Source of the DNA: Nemertoderma westbladi
Lineage: Eukaryota > Xenacoelomorpha > Nemertodermatida > Nemertodermatidae
Length of the DNA: 64,000 nucleotides
Reading direction: 5' to 3'
Assembly: GCA_032718475.1 (NCBI GenBank)
Contig: JAUCBJ010008187.1
Coordinates: forward strand, 1 to 64,000
A program made the translations under genes and the position numbers. Of the stretch, positions 40,562 through 53,900 are shown piece after piece (position 1 is the first letter of the stretch; every line of letters starts with the position of its first letter). A model generated the notes under the pieces. It saw only the letters and a list, made by a program, of their open reading frames with translations. It had not been told where the DNA came from and made no database searches.

Positions 40562-40821
40562 GAAGCTGGGTAAATCGACCAAGACTTGCACTGCAACATC
40601 CTCCCGGGGTTCCAGCGAAGGGTCACCTCCGTTTCTGCCGCTGAGCGACTCTGAAAGATTCGAGATGGATGTAACAGAATCTTTGCGGGTCCTGGAGGAT
40701 CGGGCTGCCATGCTCGCTGCGAGGATCGATATACGGAACCAACCGGAGTACCAAAGGGAGATGGTGAAGAATTACATAGAGGAAGCCAGTAAACAGTACA
40801 GTGGATACCAGGAGGTTGGTG
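40562..40821 (+). CDS. OTUD7: OTUD7-like deubiquitinase, exon with conserved helical region
   Basis: Acceptor TTTTAG ends at 40561 and a GTGAGC donor starts at 40822. The first base completes the Lys codon left by the exon ending at 3993. The peptide KLGKSTKTC, then SLRVLEDRAAMLAARIDIRN and PEYQREMVKNYIEEASKQY, aligns with the OTUD7B region in which a basic GK-rich stretch is followed by an S-L-x-x-L-R block and a YQEEMI-x-x-YL-x-x-AE helix. This is strong support for the same gene, separated from its upstream exon by about 36.6 kb. The 3' limit could alternatively be at GAG|GTTGGT near 40815. Confidence 0.78.
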
Positions 40822-40986
40822 GTGAGCGGGAGGGTATGGGTTAAATAATCAATTAGGGGAAAGGGGCAGATTACTGTGGTACGTTATTCTAACAAAAACA
40901 ATAAACAAAAGTCAATAGTTACAGTTTCATGTTTGATGGTAAATCAGGTTTGCGTTGGGTTCCCATAGTGAGGGATAATAGCGAAA

Positions 40987-41013
40987 GAGCAATCCCCCCC
41001 CCCCCCCCCCCCC
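40987..41013. repeat. Poly-C tract (27 C)
   Basis: A mononucleotide run in the OTUD7 intron. Poly-G/C runs of 14-28 bases are frequent in this window (18833, 19520, 24966, 25261, 34031, 61624). Confidence 0.95.
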
Positions 41014-41239
41014 TCCCGATGGTAAATTCCTGATAGTATTCAGCGGTGATCTGGTAGCACATTCTGTTTCGTAGGAAGTACAGGAGCTCTATTCTGTACA
41101 AGACTGTAGTGCATTTACACTTCGACCCTTCTCCATCGATCACCGCCTTATTGTGGCCAAGGTAAGACTTAGTCTCCGCCCTAGAAGAATTACGAAATCT
41201 GCCTTGCCACGGCATGACTGGTCCTCTCTGTTGCAACAG

Positions 41240-41280
41240 CCAAGTGTGAGATCCAGCTTCACATTACAGCTGAGCAACAG
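41240..41280 (+). CDS. OTUD7: OTUD7-like deubiquitinase, 41-bp micro-exon (predicted)
   Basis: Acceptor TTGCAACAG ends at 41239 and donor CAG|GTATGA starts at 41281. With one base from the preceding exon the frame reads AKCEIQLHITAEQQ and leaves phase 0 for the last exon. The phases of all five exons then add up to an open frame. An alternative exon at 41075-41161 (acceptor TTTCGTAG, donor AAG|GTAAGA, reading EVQELYSVQDCSAFTL) is also plausible but does not fit the phase of the neighbours as simply. Confidence 0.55.
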
Positions 41281-41563
41281 GTATGAGGTTCTTGCCTCTG
41301 AGGCGGCAGATCACTGTGAGGGCTATACTGCCTTCACACAGGCAGTTAAGTTAGCAGAAACAGTTCCTGTATACCCTCGAAACAGGAAAGTAGTAGTAGT
41401 AGCAGCGATGTGGTTGCTACCGATTGTTGTGCAGACGTTTGTGTAATATGCGGGATTCGCTACATTATTCGCTACATATTAAATTTATAGTAATTTAAGA
41501 TTAATTGGTTTTATAAGTCGATTAAATACCTCAAGTCAATTTGAATTTCTCTTTATTGTACAG

Positions 41564-41977
41564 AGTCGTCACGCATCAAAGAGACTAGTTATTATTCCTG
41601 AATCGAACACGCATCCCGCAGTTCGCGATGGTTTCCATGGAAACACCAATAATAAAGAACACCATGGAAGTCCCGTTCACACATCTAGCACGCGATTGGA
41701 GAGCCAGTACATTGATCCTCCAGGCTATTGGTCCAGTCAGAGCGTCGGTAAAGTTTGCTCTAACCCTGCTGCTCTGAAGGACGGCTACTTTGATTCGTCG
41801 CGTTACCCTATTGGCGGTTGTCAAGGCAACTCCAGAAAGGAAGCGCGGCGTATTGAATACCGATTGGACGGTAATATAAGATGTCGACGTGTTGATTGTG
41901 TTAATTTTGCTTCTGGGGCCACTGATTATTTCTGCAGTGAATGTTATAAAGATATCCCTCCACCACCATGTAGCTGA
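41564..41977 (+). CDS. OTUD7: OTUD7-like deubiquitinase, terminal exon with A20-type zinc finger
   Basis: Acceptor TTGTACAG ends at 41563. The frame starts SRHASKRLVIIPES and ends at a stop at 41975-41977. The last 30 residues contain C-x4-C-x11-C-x2-C (CRRVDC, then CSEC followed by YKD), the A20 zinc finger pattern found at the C-terminus of OTUD7A/B (Cezanne) and in the A20 deubiquitinase, where it binds ubiquitin. A DPPGYWSSQSV-type stretch and a DGYFDSSRYP stretch precede it. Combined with the exons upstream this makes about 413 residues of the protein in the window. Confidence 0.8.
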   Translation, partial: SRHASKRLVIIPESNTHPAVRDGFHGNTNNKEHHGSPVHTSSTRLESQYIDPPGYWSSQSVGKVCSNPAALKDGYFDSSRYPIGGCQGNSRKEARRIEYRLDGNIRCRRVDCVNFASGATDYFCSECYKDIPPPPCS

Positions 41978-41989
41978 TAATTATGTAAT

Positions 41990-42880
41990 TTGTTTCACCA
42001 ATATTTATTTCACTTCTATAATAATTAATATTATGGAATATTAGGCGGAAAGATAGGTCACCTCCTTAGTTTAGTATAATATTTTTGGCTTTTAACAGCT
42101 TCTTCGATTTGACACTATTCTATGTTCGATATTTATTTGTGCCCCCGGTGCGGTAACCGTCTGTTTACTGTTAACAGGTAACGATGGTTTACCGGTGGTT
42201 TTACAGTAATAATGTTTAGCTAATATGGGATATAATTATCTCACACTAACTGTGCATTCTTTATATTAGAATTAATCTCATTTGTCGATGTATATAATAA
42301 TTTAATTTGTTTTTATTATTATTTAAAATTTCCTCATGCTTAGTTTTTAATGTCGTTTTTATTTTTTGTAAATTTTTTTTTATATTTCTATTTGGATATA
42401 ATTTTGTGCTAACATATTCTGCAACTAACGTTAGCTTTCTTAGCTTTTTCTCTGACTGTGTAGTTAGTTATTGGCGCAACATATAACTTCATCATTAATT
42501 TTACACTGCAAGAGTTGCACCGACGGCTATTCCTCACCACCACTCTCTAGGAGGTAATAATTAGTTGCTGTCAGCTGTCTTTGTTTGTTTAAAATTGTAT
42601 ATTTCTTTTTAAGATCTAACATTTTAGTATGTGAGATTCCGGCCTACGGTTACAAAAAAATTCAGTTTTTTAATGATTCTAATACACATTTATGAATCGA
42701 ACACTGAAAACATATTTCAAATCCATCAACGTGTAGTCGAGATATTGAGTTTTGACAATTAGCAGTCTCATGACCAACTATTAGCAAAGAAAAATCAATA
42801 TGGGTTTTCTTGGTCAGTGATTTCATTTCCGATGTCTATTTTCACGTTTGACTGATTATTTAAGGTCTGCATATTTTTTG
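41990..42880. other. AT-rich 3' flank of the OTUD7-like gene
   Basis: It should include the 3' UTR. No second gene is recognisable. Confidence 0.4.
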
Positions 42881-43110
42881 ACAGACAGACTGACATACAG
42901 ACGGACATACATACTAACTGCCATATAGACAGACTAAACTCTATCAAATATGAAATGTGACTTCGGAAATGAAATCACCGTCCACGAAAAGCCCTAAAGT
43001 GAAACATTTTATTAGTTAAAATGTTTCCTTAATTTTTAACAGACAAACAGACAGACCAACAGACCGACTAACTGACATTCAGACAGCCTAGATCCTGTCA
43101 AACCTGAAGT
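42880..43110. repeat. Imperfect 'gacagac/gacatac' short repeats
   Basis: Two clusters of tetranucleotide-like phrases (gacagacagactgacatac near 42891 and gacaaacagacagaccaac near 43042) are followed by related text (gaaatgaaatcacc, gaaatggaatcacc) that recurs after the 29-bp array at 44535-44610. This suggests that the array expanded inside an older duplicated sequence of about 130 bp. Confidence 0.6.
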
Positions 43111-43156
43111 CGATATTGGAAATGGAATCACCTTCCAAGAAAACCCCCAAAGCAAA

Positions 43157-44513
43157 ACATTTTGGTGGCTATCATGTTTCCCAAAACATTTTGGTGGCTA
43201 TCATGTTTCCCAAAACATTTTGGTGGCTATCATGTTTCCCAAAACATTTTGGTGGCTATCATGTTTCCCAAAACATTTTGGTGGCTATCATGTTTCCCAA
43301 AACATTTTGGTGGCTATCATGTTTCCCAAAACATTTTGGTGGCTATCATGTTTCCCAAAACATTTTGGTGGCTATCATGTTTCCCAAAACATTTTGGTGG
43401 CTATCATGTTTCCCAAAACATTTTGGTGGCTATCATGTTTCCCAAAACATTTTGGTGGCTATCATGTTTCCCAAAACATTTTGGTGGCTATCATGTTTCC
43501 GAAAACATTTTGGTGGCTATCATGTTTCCCTAAACATTTTGGTGGCTATCATGTTTCCCAAAACATTTTGGTGGCTATCATGTTTCCCAAAACATTTTGG
43601 TGGCTATCATGTTTCCCAAAACATTTTGGTGGCTATCATGTTTCCCAAAACATTTTGGTGGCTATCATGTTTCCCAAAACATTTTGGTGGCTATCATGTT
43701 TCCCAAAACATTTTGGTGGCTATCATGTTTCCCTAAACATTTTGGTGGCTATCATGTTTCCCAAAACATTTTGGTGGCTATCATGTTTCCCAAAACATTT
43801 TGGTGGCTATCATGTTTCCCAAAACATTTTGGTGGCTATCATGTTTCCCAAAACATTTTGGTGGCTATCATGTTTCCCAAAACATTTTGGTGGCTATCAT
43901 GTTTCCCAAAACATTTTGGTGGCTATCATGTTTCCCTAAACATTTTGGTGGCTATCATGTTTCCCAAAACATTTTGGTGGCTATCATGTTTCCCAAAACA
44001 TTTTGGTGGCTATCATGTTTCCCAAAACATTTTGGTGGCTATCATGTTTCCCTAAACAGTTTGGTGGCTATCATGTTTCCCAAAACATTTTGGTGGCTAT
44101 CATGTTTCCCAAAACATTTTGGTGGCTATCATGTTTCCCAAAACATTTTGGTGGCTATCATGTTTCCCAAAACATTTTGGTGGCTATCATGTTTCCCAAA
44201 ACATTTTGGTGGCTATCATGTTTCCCTAAACATTTTGGTGGCTATCATGTTTCCCAAAACATTTTGGTGGCTATCATGTTTCCCAAAACATTTTGGTGGC
44301 TATCATGTTTCCCAAAACATTTTGGTGGCTATCATGTTTCCCAAAACATTTTGGTGGCTATCATGTTTCCCAAAACATTTTGGTGGCTATCATGTTTCCC
44401 AAAACATTTTGGTGGCTATCATGTTTCCCAAAACATTTTGGTGGCTATCATGTTTCCCAAAACATTTTGGTGGCTATCATGTTTCCCTAAACATTTTGGT
44501 GGCTATCATGTTT
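43157..44513. repeat. 29-bp satellite array, about 47 copies
   Basis: The unit contains aaaacattttggtggctatc followed by atgtttccc. Units are almost identical; the main variant replaces the first a of aaaac by t (cctaaac) and recurs every 6 to 9 units, and one unit has cagtttgg. Since 29 is not a multiple of three, a + frame cycles through all three phases and still meets no stop, giving open frames of up to 249 codons with a 29-residue period (NILVAIMFPKTFWWLSCF part). The minus strand is interrupted by stops. I regard it as non-coding. Confidence 0.95.
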
Positions 44514-44519
44514 CATGTT

Positions 44520-44994
44520 TCCCTAATTTTTGACAGACAAACAGACTGATTGACAGTCTAGAATCCTTCAGTCGTCTAAAGTAAAAATTTGAAATGAAAT
44601 CACTGAACAGGAAATCTCATAGCGAAAATTATCCTGTAGGCCAAATACAATTACAGTATTTTGAAAAAGTAATGCCTATCTTACAAAGAATTGGCCACTA
44701 CAAATTATAATAATTTCAATATTATTGAGGTCTACAAAAAATCAAATAACTCCAAAAGTAAAATAGATGTGAAAATTTCGTTTACAGTTTTATAATTACC
44801 AAAAAATTACGTTCTAGAAGAAGTAAAAAAATTCGATTTTTTAAAACCAAATCAACTATTTTGACTTCAACCTCTAATTCACTGAAATTATATTTTGCAA
44901 CGTTAGATCGATTTCTTGATCAAACTTCACATATATACCAATAAATAATTTGTTACATGGCATGATCTTGTTGACATGATCTTGTTGACATGGC
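44520..44994. other. AT-rich spacer between two satellite arrays
   Basis: No gene. Just before the 31-bp satellite, catgatcttgttga occurs twice (about 44961 and 44977). Confidence 0.5.
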
Positions 44995-47900
44995 AAAACA
45001 TACCTCACATATTCTAGGACGATACAAAACATACCTCACATATTCTAGGTTGATACAAAACATACCTCACATATTCTAGGTCGATACAAAACATACCTCA
45101 CATATTCTAGGTAAATACAAAACATACCTCACATATTCTAGGTAAATACAAAACATACCTCACATATTCTAGGACGATACAAAACATACCTCACATATTC
45201 TAGGTAAATACAAAACATACCTCACATATTCTAGGTAAATACAAAACATCCTCACATATTCTAGGTAAATACAAAACATACCTCACATATTCTAGGTAAA
45301 TACAAAACATACCTCACATATTCTAGGTCGATACAAAACATACCTCACATATTCTAGGTCGATACAAAACATACCTCACATATTCTAGGTCGATACAAAA
45401 CATACCTCACATATTCTAGGTAAATACAAAACATACCTCACATATTCTAGGTCGATACAAAACATACCTCACATATTCTAGGACGATACAAAACATACCT
45501 CACATATTCTAGGTAAATACAAAACATACCTCACATATTCTAGGTCGATACAAAACATACCTCACATATTCTAGGTCGATACAAAACATACCTCACATAT
45601 TCTAGGACGATACAAAACATACCTCACATATTCTAGGACGATACAAAACATACCTCACATATTCTAGGTCGATACAAAACATCCTCACATATTCTAGGTC
45701 GATACAAAACATACCTCACATATTCTAGGTCGATACAAAACATACCTCACATATTCTAGGTCGATACAAAACATACCTCACATATTCTAGGTCGATACAA
45801 AACATACCTCACATATTCTATGTCGATACAAAACATCCTCACATATTCTAGGTCGATACAAAACATACCTCACATATTCTAGGTCGATACAAAACATACC
45901 TCACATATTCTAGGTCGATACAAAACATACCTCACATATTCTAGGTCGATACAAAACATACCTCACATATTCTAGGTCGATACAAAACATACCTCACATA
46001 TTCTAGGTCGATACAAAACATACCTCACATATTCTAGGTCGATACAAAACATACCTCACATATTCTAGGTAAATACAAAACATACCTCACATATTCTAGG
46101 TCGATACAAAACATACCTCACATATTCTAGGTCGATACAAAACATACCTCACATATTCTAGGTCGATACAAAACATACCTCACATATTCTAGGTCGATAC
46201 AAAACATACCTCACATATTCTAGGTCGATACAAAACATACCTCACATATTCTAGGTCGATACAAAACATACCTCACATATTCTAGGACGATACAAAACAT
46301 ACCTCACATATTCTAGGTAAATACAAAACATACCTCACATATTCTAGGTCGATACAAAACATACCTCACATATTCTATGTCGATACAAAACATCCTCACA
46401 TATTCTAGGTCGATACAAAACATACCTCACATATTCTAGGTCGATACAAAACATACCTCACATATTCTAGGTCGATACAAAACATACCTCACATATTCTA
46501 GGTCGATACAAAACATACCTCACATATTCTAGGTAAATACAAAACATACCTCACATATTCTAGGTCGATACAAAACATACCTCACATATTCTAGGACGAT
46601 ACAAAACATACCTCACATATTCTAGGTAAATACAAAACATACCTCACATATTCTAGGTCGATACAAAACATACCTCACATTAGGTAAATACAAAACATAC
46701 CTCACATATTCTAGGACGATACAAAACATACCTCACATATTCTAGGACGATACAAAACATACCTCACATATTCTAGGTAAATACAAAACATACCTCACAT
46801 ATTCTAGGTCGACACAAAACATACCTCACATATTCTAGGTCGATACAAAACATACCTCACATATTCTAGGTCGATACAAAACATCCTCACATATTCTAGG
46901 TCGATACAAAACATACCTCACATATTCTAGGTCGATACAAAACATACCTCACATATTCTAGGTCGATACATAACATACCTCACATATTCTAGGTCGATAC
47001 AAAACATACCTCACATATTCTAGGTCGATACAAAACATACCTCACATATTCTAGGTCGATACAAAACATACCTCACATATTCTAGGTCGATACAAAACAT
47101 ACCTCACATATTCTAGGTCGATACAAAACATACCTCACATATTCTAGATCGATACAAAACATACCTCACATATTCTAGGTCGATACAAAACATACCTCAC
47201 ATATTCTAGGTCGATACAAAACATACCTCACATATTCTATGTCGATACAAAACATCCTCACATATTCTAGGTCGATACAAAACATACCTCACATATTCTA
47301 GGTCGATACAAAACATACCTCACATATTCTAGGTAAATACAAAACATACCTCACATATTCTAGGTCGATACAAAACATACCTCACATATTCTAGGTCGAT
47401 ACAAAACATACCTCACATATTCTATGTCGATACAAAACATCCTCACATATTCTAGGTCGATACAAAACATACCTCACATATTCTAGGTCGATACAAAACA
47501 TCCTCACATATTCTAGGTAAATACAAAACATACCTCACATATTCTAGGTCGATACAAAACATACCTCACATATTCTAGGTCGATACAAAACATACCTCAC
47601 ATATTCTAGGTCGATACAAAACATACCTCACATATTCTAGGTCGATACAAAACATCCTCACATATTCTAGGACGATACAAAACATACCTCACATATTCTA
47701 GGTCGATACAAAACATCCTCACATATTCTAGGTCGATACAAAACATACCTCACATATTCTAGGTCGATACAAAACATACCTCACATATTCTAGGTCGATA
47801 CAAAACATACCTCACATATTCTAGGACGATACAAAACATACCTCACATATTCTAGGTCGATACAAAACATACCTCACATATTCTAGGTCGATACAAAACA

Positions 47901-50900
47901 TCCTCACATATTCTAGGTAAATACAAAACATACCTCACATATTCTAGGTCGATACAAAACATCCTCACATATTCTAGGTCGATACAAAACATACCTCACA
48001 TATTCTAGGTCGATACAAAACATACCTCACATATTCTAGGTCGATACAAAACATCCTCACATATTCTTGGACGATACAAAACATACCTCACATATTCTAG
48101 GTAAATACAAAACATACCTCACATATTCTAGGTCGATACAAAACATACCTCACATATTCTAGGTCGATACAAAACATCCTCACATATTCTAGGTAAATAC
48201 AAAACATACCTCACATATTCTAGGTCGATACAAAACATACCTCACATATTCTAGGTCGATACAAAACATCCTCACATATTCTAGGTAAATACAAAACATA
48301 CCTCACATATTCTAGGTCGATACAAAACATACCTCACATATTCTAGGTCGATACAAAACATCCTCACATATTCTAGGACGATACAAAACATACCTCACAT
48401 ATTCTAGGTCGATACAAAACATACCTCACATATTCTAGGTCGATACAAAACATACCTCACATATTCTAGGTCGATACAAAACATACCTCACATATTCTAG
48501 GTCGATACAAAACATCCTCACATATTCTAGGTAAATACAAAACATACCTCACATATTCTAGGTCGATACAAAACATCCTCACATATTCTAGGTCGATACA
48601 AAACATACCTCACATATTCTAGGTCGATACAAAACATACCTCACATATTCTAGGTCGATACAAAACATACCTCACATATTCTAGGTCGATACAAAACATA
48701 CCTCACATATTCTAGGTCGATACAAAACATACCTCACATATTCTAGGTCGATACAAAACATCCTCACATATTCTAGGTAAATACAAAACATACCTCACAT
48801 ATTCTAGGTCGATACAAAACATACCTCACATATTCTAGGTCGATACAAAACATACCTCACATATTCTAGGTCGATACAAAACATCCTCACATATTCTAGG
48901 TCGATACAAAACATCCTCACATATTCTAGGTCGATACAAAACATACCTCACATATTCTAGGACGATACAAAACATCCTCACATATTCTAGGTCGATACAA
49001 AACATCCTCACATATTCTAGGTCGATACAAAACATACCTCACATATTCTAGGTCGATACAAAACATACCTCACATATTCTAGGTCGATACAAAACATCCT
49101 CACATATTCTAGGTAAATACAAAACATACCTCACATATTCTAGGTCGATACAAAACATACCTCACATATTCTAGGTCGATACAAAACATACCTCACATAT
49201 TCTAGGTCGATACAAAACATACCTCACATATTCTAGGTCGATACAAAACATACCTCACATATTCTAGGTCGATACAAAACATCCTCACATATTCTAGGTA
49301 AATACAAAACATACCTCACATATTCTAGGTCGATACAAAACATACCTCACATATTCTAGGTCGATACAAAACATACCTCACATATTCTAGGTCGATACAA
49401 AACATCCTCACATATTCTAGGTCGATACAAAACATCCTCACATATTCTAGGTCGATACAAAACATACCTCACATATTCTAGGTCGATACAAAACATCCTC
49501 ACATATTCTAGGTCGATACAAAACATCCTCACATATTCTAGGTCGATACAAAACATACCTCACATATTCTAGGTCGATACAAAACATACCTCACATATTC
49601 TAGGTCGATACAAAACATACCTCACATATTCTAGGTCGATACAAAACATACCTCACATATTCTAGGTCGATACAAAACATCCTCACATATTCTAGGTCGA
49701 TACAAAACATACCTCACATATTCTAGGTCGATACAAAACATACCTCACATATTCTAGGTAAATACAAAACATACCTCACATATTCTAGGTCGACACAAAA
49801 CATACCTCACATATTCTAGGTCGATACAAAACATACCTCACATATTCTAGGTCGATACAAAACATCCTCACATATTCTAGGTCGATACAAAACATACCTC
49901 ACATATTCTAGGTCGATACAAAACATACCTCACATATTCTAGGTCGATACATAACATACCTCACATATTCTAGGTCGATACAAAACATACCTCACATATT
50001 CTAGGTCGATACAAAACATACCTCACATATTCTAGGTCGATACAAAACATACCTCACATATTCTAGGTCGATACAAAACATACCTCACATATTCTAGGTC
50101 GATACATAACATACCTCACATATTCTAGGTCGATACAAAACATACCTCACATATTCTAGGTCGATACAAAACATACCTCACATATTCTAGGTAAATACAA
50201 AACATACCTCACATATTCTAGGTCGATACAAAACATACCTCACATATTCTATGTCGATACAAAACATCCTCACATATTCTAGGTCGATACAAAACATACC
50301 TCACATATTCTAGGTCGATACAAAACATACCTCACATATTCTAGGTCGATACAAAACATACCTCACATATTCTAGGTCGATACAAAACATCCTCACATAT
50401 TCTAGGTAAATACAAAACATCCTCACATATTCTAGGACGATACAAAACATACCTCACATATTCTAGGTCGATACAAAACATACCTCACATATTCTAGGTC
50501 GATACAAAACATACCTCACATATTCTAGGTCGATACAAAACATCCTCACATATTCTAGGTAAATACAAAACATACCTCACATATTCTAGGTCGATACAAA
50601 ACAGACCTCACATATTCTAGGTCGATACAAAACATACCTCACATATTCTAGGTAAATACAAAACATACCTCACATATTCTAGGTCGATACAAAACATACC
50701 TCACATATTCTAGGTAAATACAAAACATACCTCATATATTCTAGGTCGATACAAAACATACCTCACATATTCTAGGACGATACAAAACATACCTCACATA
50801 TTCTAGGTCGATACAAAACATACCTCACATATTCTAGGTAAATACAAAACATACCTCACATATTCTAGGTCGATACAAAACATACCTCACATATTCTAGG

Positions 50901-53900
50901 TCGATACAAAACATCCTCACATATTCTAGGTCGATACAAAACATACCTCACATATTCTAGGTAAATACAAAACATACCTCACATATTCTAGGTCGATACA
51001 AAACATACCTCACATATTCTAGGTCGATACAAAACATCCTCACATATTCTAGGTCGATACAAAACATACCTCACATATTCTAGGTCGATACAAAACATAC
51101 CTCACATATTCTAGGTCGATACAAAACATACCTCACATATTCTAGGTCGATACAAAACATACCTCACATATTCTAGGTCGATACAAAACATACCTCACAT
51201 ATTCTAGGTCGATACAAAACATCCTCACATATTCTAGGTAAATACAAAACATACCTCACATATTCTAGGTCGATACAAAACATACCTCACATATTCTAGG
51301 TCGATACAAAACATACCTCACATATTCTAGGTCGATACAAAACATCCTCACATATTCTAGGTCGATACAAAACATCCTCACATATTCTAGGTCGATACAA
51401 AACATACCTCACATATTCTAGGACGATACAAAACATCCTCACATATTCTAGGTCGATACAAAACATCCTCACATATTCTAGGTCGATACAAAACATACCT
51501 CACATATTCTAGGTCGATACAAAACATACCTCACATATTCTAGGTCGATACAAAACATCCTCACATATTCTAGGTAAATACAAAACATACCTCACATATT
51601 CTAGGTCGATACAAAACATACCTCACATATTCTAGGTCGATACAAAACATACCTCACATATTCTAGGTCGATACAAAACATACCTCACATATTCTAGGTC
51701 GATACAAAACATACCTCACATATTCTAGGTCGATACAAAACATCCTCACATATTCTAGGTAAATACAAAACATACCTCACATATTCTAGGTCGATACAAA
51801 ACATACCTCACATATTCTAGGTCGATACAAAACATACCTCACATATTCTAGGTCGATACAAAACATCCTCACATATTCTAGGTCGATACAAAACATCCTC
51901 ACATATTCTAGGTCGATACAAAACATACCTCACATATTCTAGGTCGATACAAAACATCCTCACATATTCTAGGTCGATACAAAACATCCTCACATATTCT
52001 AGGTCGATACAAAACATACCTCACATATTCTAGGTCGATACAAAACATACCTCACATATTCTAGGTCGATACAAAACATACCTCACATATTCTAGGTCGA
52101 TACAAAACATACCTCACATATTCTAGGTCGATACAAAACATACCTCACATATTCTAGGTAAATACAAAACATACCTCACATATTCTAGGTCGATACAAAA
52201 CATACCTCACATATTCTAGGTCGATACAAAACATCCTCACATATTCTAGGTCGATACAAAACATACCTCACATATTCTAGGTAGATACAAAACATACCTC
52301 ACATATTCTAGGTCGATACAAAACATACCTCACATATTCTAGGTCGATACAAAACATCCTCACATATTCTAGGTCGATACAAAACATACCTCACATATTC
52401 TAGGTCGATACAAAACATACCTCACATATTCTAGGTCGATACAAAACATACCTCACATATTCTAGGTCGATACAAAACATACCTCACATATTCTAGGTCG
52501 ATACAAAACATACCTCACATATTCTAGGTCGATACAAAACATCCTCACATATTCTAGGTCAATACAAAACATACCTCACATATTCTAGGTCGATACAAAA
52601 CATACCTCACATATTCTAGGTCGATACAAAACATACCTCACATATTCTAGGTCGATACAAAACATCCTCACATATTCTAGGTCGATACAAAACATCCTCA
52701 CATATTCTAGGTCGATACAAAACATACCTCACATATTCTAGGTCGATACAAAACATCCTCACATATTCTAGGTCGATACAAAACATCCTCACATATTCTA
52801 GGTCGATACAAAACATACCTCACATATTCTAGGTCGATACAAAACATACCTCACATATTCTAGGTCGATACAAAACATCCTCACATATTCTAGGTAGATA
52901 CAAAACATACCTCACATATTCTAGGTCGATACAAAACATACCTCACATATTCTAGGTCGATACAAAACATACCTCACATATTCTAGGTCGATACAAAACA
53001 TACCTCACATATTCTAGGTCGATACAAAACATACCTCACATATTCTAGGTCGATACAAAACATCCTCACATATTCTAGGTAAATACAAAACATACCTCAC
53101 ATATTCTAGGTCGATACAAAACATACCTCACATATTCTAGGTCGATACAAAACATACCTCACATATTCTAGGTCGATACAAAACATCCTCACATATTCTA
53201 GGTCGATACAAAACATACCTCACATATTCTAGGTCGATACAAAACATACCTCACATATTCTAGGTCGATACAAAACATCCTCACATATTCTAGGTCGATA
53301 CAAAACATCCTCACATATTCTAGGTCGATACAAAACATACCTCACATATTCTAGGTCGATACAAAACATACCTCACATATTCTAGGTCGATACAAAACAT
53401 ACCTCACATATTCTAGGTCGATACAAAACATACCTCACATATTCTAGGTCGATACAAAACATCCTCACATATTCTAGGTCGATACAAAACATACCTCACA
53501 TATTCTAGGTCGATACAAAACATACCTCACATATTCTAGGTAAATACAAAACATACCTCACATATTCTAGGTCGATACAAAACATACCTCACATATTCTA
53601 GGTCGATACAAAACATACCTCACATATTCTAGGTCGATACAAAACATCCTCACATATTCTAGGTCGATACAAAACATACCTCACATATTCTAGGTCGATA
53701 CAAAACATACCTCACATATTCTAGGTCGATACAAAACATACCTCACATATTCTAGGTCGATACAAAACATACCTCACATATTCTAGGTCGATACAAAACA
53801 TACCTCACATATTCTAGGTCGATACAAAACATACCTCACATATTCTAGGTCCATACAAAACATACCTCACATATTCTAGGTCGATACAAAACATACCTCA

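Noticed and set aside
41075-41161. Additional exon of the OTUD7-like gene
   Set aside because: Splice consensus is good, but the phase does not fit both neighbours; it is kept only as an alternative.
43116-44549. Overlapping Trp/Phe-rich frames of 123-249 codons
   Set aside because: They result from a 29-bp unit without stops on the + strand; frames start and stop with the array and have no other support.
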